62,497 nucleotides of DNA from CAIKZJ01 sp964626015 (GTDB lineage: Bacteria; Bacteroidota; Ignavibacteria; Tepidaquicellales; Tepidaquicellaceae): positions 1-62,497 of the forward strand of contig CAZVCC010000011.1 of assembly GCA_964626015.1 (NCBI GenBank), written 5' to 3'. A model generated the notes under the pieces. That model did not search any database and had not been told where the DNA came from. It saw only the letters and a program-made list of their open reading frames with translations. The translations under genes and the position numbers were made by a program. This document shows positions 8,561 through 16,537 of this stretch, in pieces (the first letter of the stretch is position 1; every line of letters begins with the position of its first letter).

Positions 8561-10606
8561 TTATTTTAATAATATCATCCGCTTCGTCTCGCTGTATCCC
8601 TCCGCCTTAAGTCTATAAAAATACACCCCGCTATTCATCCCCGAACCATCGAATGATGTCTCATACTTTCCGGGCTTCAATCTTTCATTCACCAGCGTCT
8701 GCACCTCTTTTCCCGTAACATCAAACACCTTAATCGATACTCTACTATCAACTGGTAACGAAAAACTAATAACTGTTCTTGGGTTGAACGGATTCGGATA
8801 ATTTTGCCCCAAAGAAAATGCAGACGGGATTTCCGTGCTGATATTATGAATTCCTGTAAAATCTGAAAGAGGCCTCCTCCACACGGATTGACCATATGTT
8901 CCCGCAAAGATGTAATCGTTTACGATTAGTAATGAACTAACCCCTGGAATATATTTAAAGCCCTCATTTTTTTGTACCCAGCTTTGTCCATTATTTGTAG
9001 AGAAAAATATACCATCTGTGCCTGCAAAAATATTATTCCCACTTGTGGCAAGTGACCAAACAGTTTTATTATTGAAAGCAGTTTGTGTCCAGCTTGTACC
9101 ATTATCCGTGGATAAATAAACACCATTTTCATACGTGCCGGCAAATATTTTACTTCCGATTATTGCAAGGGACCATACCGATCGATTATTTAAAGTCGTT
9201 TGAGTCCATGTTTGTCCATTATCAGTTGAGATATATACTCCGCTGCCCCCGGTTCCTGCATACATATTATTTCCGCTTATAGCAAAGCAATGTATTGCTT
9301 CATTATTCAGATTAGTTTGTACCCAGTTCTGTCCGAGATTAGTTGAAAACCGAATCCCAATATATCCATCAGTACCTGCATAAATATAATTTTCCTTTGC
9401 AGCAAGTGCACTCACAGAATAAGTAATAAAATTTACTTGACTCCAGTTTTGTCCGAAATCTGATGTGTGTAGTATTCCGCCTGTATATAAAGGAATATTC
9501 TCTATACCTGCAAAAATATTATTCTCAATAGCAGTCATGGAGAGAACACTTTTGCCGTTTAATCCGGCTGGCAACCAATTAAGACCGGAATTTGTAGTAG
9601 ACCAGGTACCCACAGTAGATGCACCTGCAAAAATATTATTTCCTATTTGAGAAAGAGAATAAACTACTTGTGAATTTAGCCCTGTGTTTTTAAATGTTAT
9701 GCCGTTATTTGATGATATAAAGACACCGTTATATTCTGTCCCTGCAATTAAAATATTTTGTCCTAAAATTATGCTATAAATACTATAACTACTTAAAGCA
9801 GTTTGTGTCCAGCTTTGTCCGTTATTTGTGGAGAGATAGATTCCACCGCCGGTTGTTCCTGCAAATATATTATCTCCATTTACTGCAAGGGAACGTACAT
9901 TTTGATTATTCAAAGCTGTTTGCGTCCAGTTTTGCCCGCTATTTGTAGAAAGATAGACACCGCTGCCGTTTGTCCCTGCGAAGACATTATCTCCGCTTAT
10001 GGAAAGGGAACCAACAGATTTATTATTCAAAGCGGTTTGCGTCCAATATTGTCCGTTATTTGTAGAAAGATAGACACCATTAGATGTTCCGGCAAAGATA
10101 TTATCACCGCTTATGGAAAGGGAATAGACATTTTGATTATTCAAACTTGTTTGAGTCCATGATTGTCCGTCATTTGTGGAGAGCCTTACACCGCTGCCCC
10201 ATATCCCGGCAAAGATATTATTTCCGTTTTTTGCAATTGAATAAACAGTTCCACCATTCAATGCGGTTTGTGTCCAGTTAAGTCCATTATTTGTGGAAAG
10301 ATAAACACCAGAACTAAGTGTTCCGGCAAAAATATTATTCATGCTTATTGCTAGTGATAAAACGTACAAATTATTCAAACCCGTTTGCGTCCAGCTTTGT
10401 CCGTTATTTGTGGAGAGATAGACAACGCTTGCATTAGAATAATTTTTATCTATTCCTGCACAGATCGTATTTCCTTCAACGGCAAGTGCATTAACTGTTC
10501 CGCCATAAATACCTTCGCATTGCTCCCACTGGCATACACCATAATTAATACTAACTGAAAATTGTATTACGACAATTAAAACGAAACATGTAATTAGTTT
10601 TTTCAT
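8561..10606 (-). CDS. Secreted 13-repeat propeller-like protein with T9SS sorting domain
   Basis: The 681-residue protein has a signal peptide (about residues 1-25). About thirteen units of around 40 residues follow, with the pattern NVYSLSISGDNIFAGTxxGVYLSTNNGQSWTQT. This BNR-like series has diverged as a group from the KTTNGGTNW series of the neighbours, and many adjacent units are close copies, which suggests recent internal amplification. A type A T9SS sorting domain follows (LGQNYPNPFNPRTVISFSLP to KRMILLK). It lies 53 bp upstream of the next minus-strand gene. It is probably an extracellular or surface-anchored beta-propeller; no enzyme motif is evident. Confidence 0.87.
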   Translation of the reverse strand: MKKLITCFVLIVVIQFSVSINYGVCQWEQCEGIYGGTVNALAVEGNTICAGIDKNYSNASVVYLSTNNGQSWTQTGLNNLYVLSLAISMNNIFAGTLSSGVYLSTNNGLNWTQTALNGGTVYSIAKNGNNIFAGIWGSGVRLSTNDGQSWTQTSLNNQNVYSLSISGDNIFAGTSNGVYLSTNNGQYWTQTALNNKSVGSLSISGDNVFAGTNGSGVYLSTNSGQNWTQTALNNQNVRSLAVNGDNIFAGTTGGGIYLSTNNGQSWTQTALSSYSIYSIILGQNILIAGTEYNGVFISSNNGITFKNTGLNSQVVYSLSQIGNNIFAGASTVGTWSTTNSGLNWLPAGLNGKSVLSMTAIENNIFAGIENIPLYTGGILHTSDFGQNWSQVNFITYSVSALAAKENYIYAGTDGYIGIRFSTNLGQNWVQTNLNNEAIHCFAISGNNMYAGTGGSGVYISTDNGQTWTQTTLNNRSVWSLAIIGSKIFAGTYENGVYLSTDNGTSWTQTAFNNKTVWSLATSGNNIFAGTDGIFFSTNNGQSWVQKNEGFKYIPGVSSLLIVNDYIFAGTYGQSVWRRPLSDFTGIHNISTEIPSAFSLGQNYPNPFNPRTVISFSLPVDSRVSIKVFDVTGKEVQTLVNERLKPGKYETSFDGSGMNSGVYFYRLKAEGYSETKRMILLK

Positions 10607-10669
10607 AAAATATCTCTATATAATTAATACCCCCCGCGAAATGCAAAAGGGAATCATTTCGTTCAATTT

Positions 10670-12535
10670 CTATTTGATTAACACCATCCGCTTCGTCTCG
10701 CTGTATCCCTCCGCCTTAAGTCTATAAAAATACACCCCGCTATTCAGACCCGCACCATCAAACTTTGTTTCATACGTCCCCGCTTGTAATCTCTCATTCA
10801 CCAGCGTCTGCACCTCTCTTCCCTGCACATCATACACCTTTATCGATACTTTACTATCAACTGGTAACGAAAAACTAATAACTGTACTTGCGTTAAACGG
10901 ATTCGGATAATTCTGCCCCAACGAATAACCGCTCAGAGCTTCAGTCGAAACGTTCTCAACCCCCGTCAGCAGTGTGTCTCCGTATGTTATTCCGTTAATC
11001 CTGCACCCGACAAGAAATGTAGTAGAACCGGTAATTTCCCACGTATAAACACTCGTAATTCCAAAATATTTTGAAAATGTTCTTTCCACTAATATAAGCC
11101 CGTCCTCTCGGAATATCTTTTGTTTCGTTGGGATTCCCAGCACGGATAAATTTGAAGTGTCTTTGCAAATTGATTTTTGAGGTCCGTCGCATTTTCTTAG
11201 AGTATCACCTTTTCTTGAATACAGCGAATCCGCCCTTCTTTCATTTGCCAGATTATTGCAGCTGTAACCCGACTGATATCCTGTCAAAAGCCCCGTCTGA
11301 CTGTCCACTCTGTACCAGTTCCCGTAGTTCCACATTCCCGGCAAGGGATTCGAAAAATAGTAGAACTTCTTCCCGTACATTATGCTGTCTTTTAATATCG
11401 TAATCTTATTTCTGTTGTAATATGGAGGATATGTAGTAGGCGTTTCATAAACGTAAATATTCCCCGCGCTCATTGGGAAAAAATCCAATGCTTCGTTTAC
11501 AACTCCTCCTGTATTTGTTTTATAAATCTTTCCGTTAAACCCGCAAGCCCAGCCCGTAAGGTCATTTATGAAATACATCGAAAATAAATTATCGATGCCT
11601 TTCTTTTGTACAAACCAGTTTGTCCCGCCGTTTGTGGTTTTCATAATCATTATCGAATCAGGATAGTAATATCCCGAAACCCAGCCTGTGTTCGCATTCG
11701 CAAAGTTTAACGATAAATGCTTGTTGTAGGGAAATGCCGCCGTATCCCATGAAACCCCGCCGTTCGTGGTCTTTGCAAACTTTGTGTAAGTCCCTCTGTT
11801 GTATAAAGCAAATCCGTTGTTTGCGTCAGTAAACATCATGTTCAGGTCTCCTTGCGCAAAAACGTTCAACATTGATGTATCCCTGAATGATATGCTCCAG
11901 TTTGAACCTCCATTCGTTGTCTTGAATATATGCCTTTTCATATAGGGTATATCCGTGCTGTACGTTGTACTCACATATCCTGTCATCTCATTTATAAAAC
12001 TAAGCTTGTCATGGCTTGACCCAAACGCAGGAGTTATTGAATTAAAACTTGCTCCGGCATTCGTAGAAACAAGCAATCCGCCTGCCGTACTCATTGAACC
12101 CGTGCCTCCAACACATAAATAAATCCTGTTCTCTGCAGAAAAAACATCTTTAAAATTTTCATGAGTCATTAGTCCCGATGCTTGGAACAGCAGCGTCCAG
12201 CTCTCGCCGCAGTTTGTTGTCTTAAAAAGGTACTGCCTCGATTCATACTGATTAATATACCTGCCGCCGCAGGCAAATCCTGTTAGTGAATTTAGAAATC
12301 GTATGGCTTGTATGCTTGATGTATCCGGCAAAGCCTTTTGCTGCCATGTGTTCCCGCCGTCTGTTGTTTTATAAATTACCGTTCCGCCGGATACAAATCC
12401 TGTTTGCTCGTTTAGGAAATTTAATGCATTAAGAGGAGAAGTCGTCCCTGAATTCTGTTGAAACCAGTCCGACTGTGGTATTACATTACTGCTTAACATT
12501 ATTAAAAACAAAACTAAGGGGAAAATCCTTTTCAT
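10670..12535 (-). CDS. Secreted BNR/YCF48-repeat protein with T9SS sorting domain
   Basis: The 621-residue protein has a signal peptide (MKRIFPLVLFLIMLSSNVIPQ) and about seven YCF48/BNR units (KTTDGGNTWQQ, KTTNGGSNWSI, KTTNGGTNWFV and others) up to about residue 340. A region of about 185 residues from DFFPMSAGN to INGITYGDT is related to the middle domain of the 630-residue protein at 296-2188. The C-terminus is a T9SS sorting domain (LGQNYPNPFNASTVISFSLP to KRMVLIK). It is the 5'-most gene of the minus-strand block and faces a 0.9-kb repeat-rich gap, so the block promoter is probably just upstream of 12535. Function beyond secretion is unknown. Confidence 0.86.
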   Translation of the reverse strand: MKRIFPLVLFLIMLSSNVIPQSDWFQQNSGTTSPLNALNFLNEQTGFVSGGTVIYKTTDGGNTWQQKALPDTSSIQAIRFLNSLTGFACGGRYINQYESRQYLFKTTNCGESWTLLFQASGLMTHENFKDVFSAENRIYLCVGGTGSMSTAGGLLVSTNAGASFNSITPAFGSSHDKLSFINEMTGYVSTTYSTDIPYMKRHIFKTTNGGSNWSISFRDTSMLNVFAQGDLNMMFTDANNGFALYNRGTYTKFAKTTNGGVSWDTAAFPYNKHLSLNFANANTGWVSGYYYPDSIMIMKTTNGGTNWFVQKKGIDNLFSMYFINDLTGWACGFNGKIYKTNTGGVVNEALDFFPMSAGNIYVYETPTTYPPYYNRNKITILKDSIMYGKKFYYFSNPLPGMWNYGNWYRVDSQTGLLTGYQSGYSCNNLANERRADSLYSRKGDTLRKCDGPQKSICKDTSNLSVLGIPTKQKIFREDGLILVERTFSKYFGITSVYTWEITGSTTFLVGCRINGITYGDTLLTGVENVSTEALSGYSLGQNYPNPFNASTVISFSLPVDSKVSIKVYDVQGREVQTLVNERLQAGTYETKFDGAGLNSGVYFYRLKAEGYSETKRMVLIK

Positions 12536-12648
12536 AATATTTTGTTTTATCTTTATGTCCTGTAATATAATAATAAATTTATATCAAATGAAACATCAAT
12601 TTCTTGGTACAACAAGTAAAAATCCTGCAAAAAAATTCTCTTTTTGAC

Positions 12649-12677
12649 TTGACAAATCCAAAAAAGATATTTATATT
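12649..12677 (+). promoter_or_regulatory. Sigma-70-like promoter, TTGACA-N17-TATATT
   Basis: A perfect TTGACA (12649-12654) is followed after 17 bases by TATATT (12672-12677). The predicted transcription start is near 12684, where an ATG also occurs. Its target is unclear: the next solid gene starts 750 bases downstream at 13438, so it could drive that operon with a long leader, a small RNA or nothing. Confidence 0.4.
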
Positions 12678-12851
12678 GCAACAATGAAAAATATAGTGAT
12701 ATATGTGGTTTATTTTACTAATTCAATTATCAATATTTTATTAGTATTATTTAAATTATTGACAAATCAAATTTATTTAATAAAATACAATAATCCTACG
12801 GTAATAATACAGTATTCTCACAGTAATATTACGTTATACTCAGTCATTTAT

Positions 12852-12960
12852 ATGGTTTCTCGATGGTTTCTCGATGGTTTCTCGATGGTTTCTCGATGGT
12901 TCTCGATGGTTTCTCGATGAAGGCTCGATGTAAGCTCAATCACGCCTCGATCGGGTCTCG
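12852..12960. repeat. 11-bp tandem repeat, ATGGTTTCTCG
   Basis: Ten consecutive units are visible. Four perfect copies of ATGGTTTCTCG are followed by a 10-bp copy (one T missing), another perfect copy and four degenerate copies that keep the AT....CTC frame (ATGAAGGCTCG, ATGTAAGCTCA, ATCACGCCTCG, ATCGGGTCTCG). The period matches about one DNA helical turn. An unrelated array with the same period lies at 34643-34686. Confidence 0.9.
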
Positions 12961-13241
12961 ATTACCAAACTTTGCAGTCTGAGTACCCGTTCATTCACCA
13001 TCTCTCACCCATATCTCGCCCGGATTGATTATCCGAATTACCCCTTAGATTTAATCATTTTTTGAGTTCTCTTTGCGAACTTTGCTCTTCTTTGCGAACT
13101 CTGCGTTTAAAATCATTTGTTTTGATTTCTCTTTCTTTATATGTCAGCCGAGGCGGATTTGCCGCGGAGAATAGCCGAATACTGCCCCGTGCACTTGCAT
13201 GTTAGCGTTAAGCTTATCTCCTTCTCAACTAAATGAATTTA

Positions 13242-13298
13242 ACTTCCATTCCTTTTTCCTGTTTTCACCTTTAATTTATTTTTTAAAATGAACATCTT
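13242..13298. repeat. 57-bp direct repeat, left copy
   Basis: This stretch is identical over 57 bases to 13351-13407. The two copies flank a 52-base insert with a strong palindrome. This left copy begins ACTTCCATTCC and ends GAACATCTT. Confidence 0.92.
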
Positions 13299-13305
13299 CC
13301 TCACT

Positions 13306-13331
13306 CCTTCCCAAACTCCAGTTTGGGAAGG
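13306..13331. repeat. Palindromic element (CCTTCCCAAACT arms)
   Basis: Perfect 12-base arms CCTTCCCAAACT / AGTTTGGGAAGG are separated by two bases. A near-identical palindrome occurs at 56355-56381, so this is a dispersed REP-like element, not a gene-specific terminator. It sits between the two 57-bp direct repeats. Confidence 0.8.
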
Positions 13332-13350
13332 CATCACTGCTTAGTCTTTT

Positions 13351-13407
13351 ACTTCCATTCCTTTTTCCTGTTTTCACCTTTAATTTATTTTTTAAAATGA
13401 ACATCTT
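13351..13407. repeat. 57-bp direct repeat, right copy
   Basis: This copy is identical to 13242-13298 and ends 30 bases before the start codon at 13438. It therefore carries the immediate leader, and possibly the core promoter, of the operon that follows. Confidence 0.92.
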
Positions 13408-13437
13408 TCAAATTGTTTAAATAATGATAATATAAAT

Positions 13438-14184
13438 ATGAAATTAGCTGCCGTTATCATGGCTGCAGGAAAAGGCAAAAGGATGAGGAATCCCGAAAAA
13501 TCAAAGGTTATGTTCGAACTTAAAAACAAACCTATGATTGAGTATGTGATTGACCTTTCTTTAAAAATAAATTCCAACCTGATTATCCCTATCGTCGGAC
13601 ATCAGAAGCAGGCTGTGATTGATTTTCTTTCCTCACGGTTCTCACAAAGCATTGAAAGAATCAAGTTCGCTCATCAGGACGAACAGCTCGGTACAGGTCA
13701 TGCCCTAATGCAGACCAAAGATATTCTAAGCGATTTCGATGGAGATGTGCTTATTCTCTCAGGCGACGTACCCCTGCTTAAATATGATACCGTCGTAAAA
13801 TTCCTGAACTACCACTACGACAATCACTTTCAGGCAAGTTTGCTCTCCGCTATATTTGAAAACCCTTTCGGTTACGGCAGGGTTATTCGCAGCTCCGACG
13901 GCACGTTTATTGACATTGTTGAAGAAAAAGATGCAGCGGAAGCACAGAAAAAGATTAAAGAAATTAATTCAGGAATTTATTTAGTAAACTGTAAACTTCT
14001 TTTCGAAGCTCTGCAAACCTTGAAAACTGACAACGCTCAGGGCGAATATTACCTCACCGATATTTTTAAATATTTCAGGGATAAGAAATTCAAAATCGGT
14101 GCTATTCCAGTCGAGAACAACATTGAAATCACCGGCATCAACACAGTTGAACAACTTGAAGAATTAGAAAAATTAATTAACTAA
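13438..14184 (+). CDS. Monofunctional UTP-sugar-1-phosphate uridylyltransferase (GlmU N-terminal type)
   Basis: The 248-residue protein is an NTP-transferase domain. It has the nucleotide-binding MAAGKGKRMRNPEKSKVMFEL signature (residues 8-28), the metal-site LSGDVPLL and the sugar-site EINSGIYLV. The family transfers UMP from UTP to a sugar 1-phosphate, in the GlmU case making UDP-GlcNAc for cell wall and lipopolysaccharide. The left-handed beta-helix acetyltransferase half of GlmU is absent, so it would need a separate acetyltransferase or act on another sugar phosphate. The next gene, a phosphohexomutase 3 bases downstream, would supply the sugar 1-phosphate, which supports this role. Exact substrate is uncertain. 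Confidence 0.82.
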   Translation: MKLAAVIMAAGKGKRMRNPEKSKVMFELKNKPMIEYVIDLSLKINSNLIIPIVGHQKQAVIDFLSSRFSQSIERIKFAHQDEQLGTGHALMQTKDILSDFDGDVLILSGDVPLLKYDTVVKFLNYHYDNHFQASLLSAIFENPFGYGRVIRSSDGTFIDIVEEKDAAEAQKKIKEINSGIYLVNCKLLFEALQTLKTDNAQGEYYLTDIFKYFRDKKFKIGAIPVENNIEITGINTVEQLEELEKLIN

Positions 14185-14187
14185 ATT

Positions 14188-15558
14188 ATGTCAGAGATTA
14201 TTTTTAGTGTTTCGGGAGTAAGAGGAATTTATGGAGATTCTCTTACCCTGCCCGTAGTCGTCCATTACACTCTTGCCTTTGCAAAGTTTTGCAGGGATAA
14301 TAAAAAGAGCAGGAAAATTGTTGTCGGACGAGATGGTAGGCTCATGGGCGATGAAGTCTCAGCCGTTGCTGTTTACACGCTCTCAATAGCAGGTTTCGAA
14401 GTTATCGATATCGGCGTTGCTCCCACGCCCACCGTCCAGCTCGCAGTTGAAAAACTAAAAGCTGCTGGAGGCATTGCTGTAACAGCTTCTCACAACCCTC
14501 AGCAGTGGAATGGACTGAAGTTTCTCGATTCAGACGGAACGTTCCTTAAAAGCAAGCAGATTGATGCCGTCAAAAAGAATATTAAGCTGAAAAAGTTTAA
14601 CTTCGTCAATGTTGATAAACCGGCAAAGGTAAAAGGCGATAAAACCTGGCTCGACAAGCATATTGACTTAGTTCTAAAACTGAAAAACCTGAACATCAGA
14701 AAAATAAGAAGCAGAAAATTCAAAGTCGTTGTAGATGCCGTTAATGCGTCTGGCTCAGTTATCGTTCCGAAACTTCTTAAAAAACTCAGCTGCAATGTTA
14801 TAGAGCTTTATTGCACTGGCTCCGGAAAATTCCCGCATACACCCGAACCACTGCCCCATAACCTGAAACTGCTTTCAAAAGCAGTCGTTAAGCATAAAGC
14901 TGATATCGGTTTTGCAATCGACCCGGACGGCGACAGACTCGTTCTGATTTGCGATGACGGTAAACCGTTCATCGAAGAAAATTCAATAGTAACCGTTGTT
15001 CGTAACATCCTGAAAACCACGACTACAAAGGGACAAAAGGTTTGTGTGAATATGTCAACAACTCGTGCAGTAGAAGATGTTGCAAAAGAGTATGGAGCTA
15101 AGGTTTACAGAACTCCCGTCGGAGAGATTAACGTAGTAAACCAGATGAAGAAAGTAAAAGCTGTCGTCGGCGGTGAGGGCAGCGGGGGAATCATCGTTCC
15201 CAAAGTTCATTACGGCCGCGATGCAAGCGTTGGTGTAGCACTTGTTCTGAACGAGCTTGCCGATTTCAAAGGCAAAGTTTCAGAATACAAAAAGACTATT
15301 CCGCAGTACCATATCGAAAAGGCAAAGATTGAAACTAAAGGAGATCCTTCAAAACTCTTAAAGAGAATTGAAAAGGAATACAGAAAGAAAAAGTGTAAGG
15401 TATCAACAATAGACGGTGTAAAGCTCGACTTCCCGGAATACTGGATTCATTTGAGAAAATCAAACACCGAACCGATTATAAGAATAATAACAGAAGCAAA
15501 GAGCAAAGCAGAAGCAGTAAAAATTCAAACAGCATTCTTAATGAGTTTAAAATATTGA
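14188..15558 (+). CDS. glmM: Phosphohexomutase, probable phosphoglucosamine mutase
   Basis: The 456-residue protein is an alpha-D-phosphohexomutase. It has the phospho-serine loop TASHNP with Ser101, the metal loop DPDGDRL, the sugar-specificity loop GGEGSGG and the phosphate-binding RKSNTEPIIRI near the C-terminus. This family interconverts hexose 6- and 1-phosphates. GlmM makes glucosamine 1-phosphate, while ManB-type relatives act on mannose or glucose phosphates. The pairing with a GlmU-type uridylyltransferase 3 bases upstream favours glucosamine phosphate. The length and motifs are complete. Substrate assignment is by context and moderate in certainty; the fold and reaction class are secure. 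Confidence 0.85.
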   Translation: MSEIIFSVSGVRGIYGDSLTLPVVVHYTLAFAKFCRDNKKSRKIVVGRDGRLMGDEVSAVAVYTLSIAGFEVIDIGVAPTPTVQLAVEKLKAAGGIAVTASHNPQQWNGLKFLDSDGTFLKSKQIDAVKKNIKLKKFNFVNVDKPAKVKGDKTWLDKHIDLVLKLKNLNIRKIRSRKFKVVVDAVNASGSVIVPKLLKKLSCNVIELYCTGSGKFPHTPEPLPHNLKLLSKAVVKHKADIGFAIDPDGDRLVLICDDGKPFIEENSIVTVVRNILKTTTTKGQKVCVNMSTTRAVEDVAKEYGAKVYRTPVGEINVVNQMKKVKAVVGGEGSGGIIVPKVHYGRDASVGVALVLNELADFKGKVSEYKKTIPQYHIEKAKIETKGDPSKLLKRIEKEYRKKKCKVSTIDGVKLDFPEYWIHLRKSNTEPIIRIITEAKSKAEAVKIQTAFLMSLKY

Positions 15559-15559
15559 T

Positions 15560-16537
15560 TTGAAAAACATTCTCTCAATTAAAAACTTACGCACATATTT
15601 TCATACCGACGACGGAATCGCAAAAGCCGTTGACGGCGTAAGTTTTGATTTAAAAGAAGGTGAAACCCTCGGCATAGTGGGAGAATCGGGCTGCGGAAAG
15701 AGTGTTACTGCACTTTCAATACTACGGCTGCTTCCGAAGGACGTGGGCGTAATCGAAGGCGGAGAAATTTTATTCGAAGGCAAAGATATTGTGAAAATGT
15801 CGGACAAAGAAATTAGAACCATACGCGGTAATAAGATAAGCATGATTTTTCAGGAGCCAATGACATCACTAAATCCTGCATACACATGCGGCAACCAGAT
15901 TGTTGAAGTTATTAAAACTCATCAGAATGTTAACGGCAGCGAAGCAAAATCTAACGCAATCGACATCCTGAAGAGTGTGGGAATCCCTTCCCCGGAGCAG
16001 AGGTTTAACGAATATCCTCATCAGCTGTCAGGCGGACTCAGGCAAAGAGTTATGATTGCCATAGCACTTGCATGCGAACCTAAAGTGCTGATTGCAGACG
16101 AGCCGACAACCGCTCTGGACGTGACAGTTCAGGCACAGATACTTGAATTGATCAAATCACTGCAGGTGAAATATAATATGAGTGTAATACTAATTACTCA
16201 TGACCTCGGCGTTGTTGCCGATACTTGCAGCCGGGTGATAGTTATGTATGCATCGAAAATAGTTGAAGAGGGTCTGGTCTCTGAGGTTTTTAAAGAACCA
16301 AAACATCCCTATACTTTGGCTCTGATGGAATCAATTCCCAAATTGAATGAGAAAAGAGAAAGACTGCAAACCATTGAAGGTACCGTTCCGTCATCCTTGG
16401 AGTATAATACAGGTTGTCATTTTGCAAACAGATGCAGTCTTGCTGATAACAGGTGTCATAACGAAGAGTCGCTGCTGACAAGGCTTTCGGAGACTCACAG
16501 CGCCTCATGTTTTAAAATAAAGGAGTCAATATCATGA
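15560..16537 (+). CDS. Oligopeptide/dipeptide ABC transporter ATPase (DppD/OppD family)
   Basis: The 325-residue ATPase starts at TTG one base after the previous stop. It has Walker A GESGCGKS (about residues 39-46), signature LSGGLRQR, Walker B VLIADEPTTALD and switch His in ILITHDLG. The C-terminal peptide-transporter extension is present (KHPYTLALMESIP and GTVPSS, with the NTGCHFANRC cysteine motif). In this family the ATPase powers import of di- or oligopeptides through DppBC-type permeases with a second ATPase. No permease, binding protein or partner ATPase is adjacent, so the rest must be elsewhere. It overlaps HutI by 4 bases, which suggests co-translation and hints at a peptide or amino-acid use operon. 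Confidence 0.88.
   Translation: MKNILSIKNLRTYFHTDDGIAKAVDGVSFDLKEGETLGIVGESGCGKSVTALSILRLLPKDVGVIEGGEILFEGKDIVKMSDKEIRTIRGNKISMIFQEPMTSLNPAYTCGNQIVEVIKTHQNVNGSEAKSNAIDILKSVGIPSPEQRFNEYPHQLSGGLRQRVMIAIALACEPKVLIADEPTTALDVTVQAQILELIKSLQVKYNMSVILITHDLGVVADTCSRVIVMYASKIVEEGLVSEVFKEPKHPYTLALMESIPKLNEKRERLQTIEGTVPSSLEYNTGCHFANRCSLADNRCHNEESLLTRLSETHSASCFKIKESIS

Larger units (their letters stand above)
12536..13437. other. 0.9-kb repeat-rich intergenic region
   Basis: It separates the minus-strand secreted-protein block from the plus-strand glmU-like operon and must hold both promoters. From left to right it contains a plus-strand sigma-70-like promoter (12649-12677), a very AT-rich stretch and an 11-bp tandem array (12852-12960). 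Next come short direct repeats of CTTTGCGAACT near 13070-13100, and a 57-bp exact duplication flanking a palindrome (13242-13407). No tRNA or convincing gene was found. A 78-codon frame from 12684 is probably not a gene because its end is translated tandem repeat. Confidence 0.75.

Noticed and set aside
12684..12920. 78-codon plus-strand frame right after the consensus promoter
   Set aside because: Its last third is just the translated 11-bp array (MVSRWF-type repeats), it has no family resemblance, and its start would be leaderless. Kept only as a note under the promoter.
12852..12960. CRISPR array
   Set aside because: Units are contiguous 11-mers without spacers, and no cas gene is in the window.
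13241..13300. Insertion sequence made of the 57-bp repeats as terminal repeats
   Set aside because: The repeats are direct, the insert is only 52 bases and has no open frame; it is too small for a transposon.
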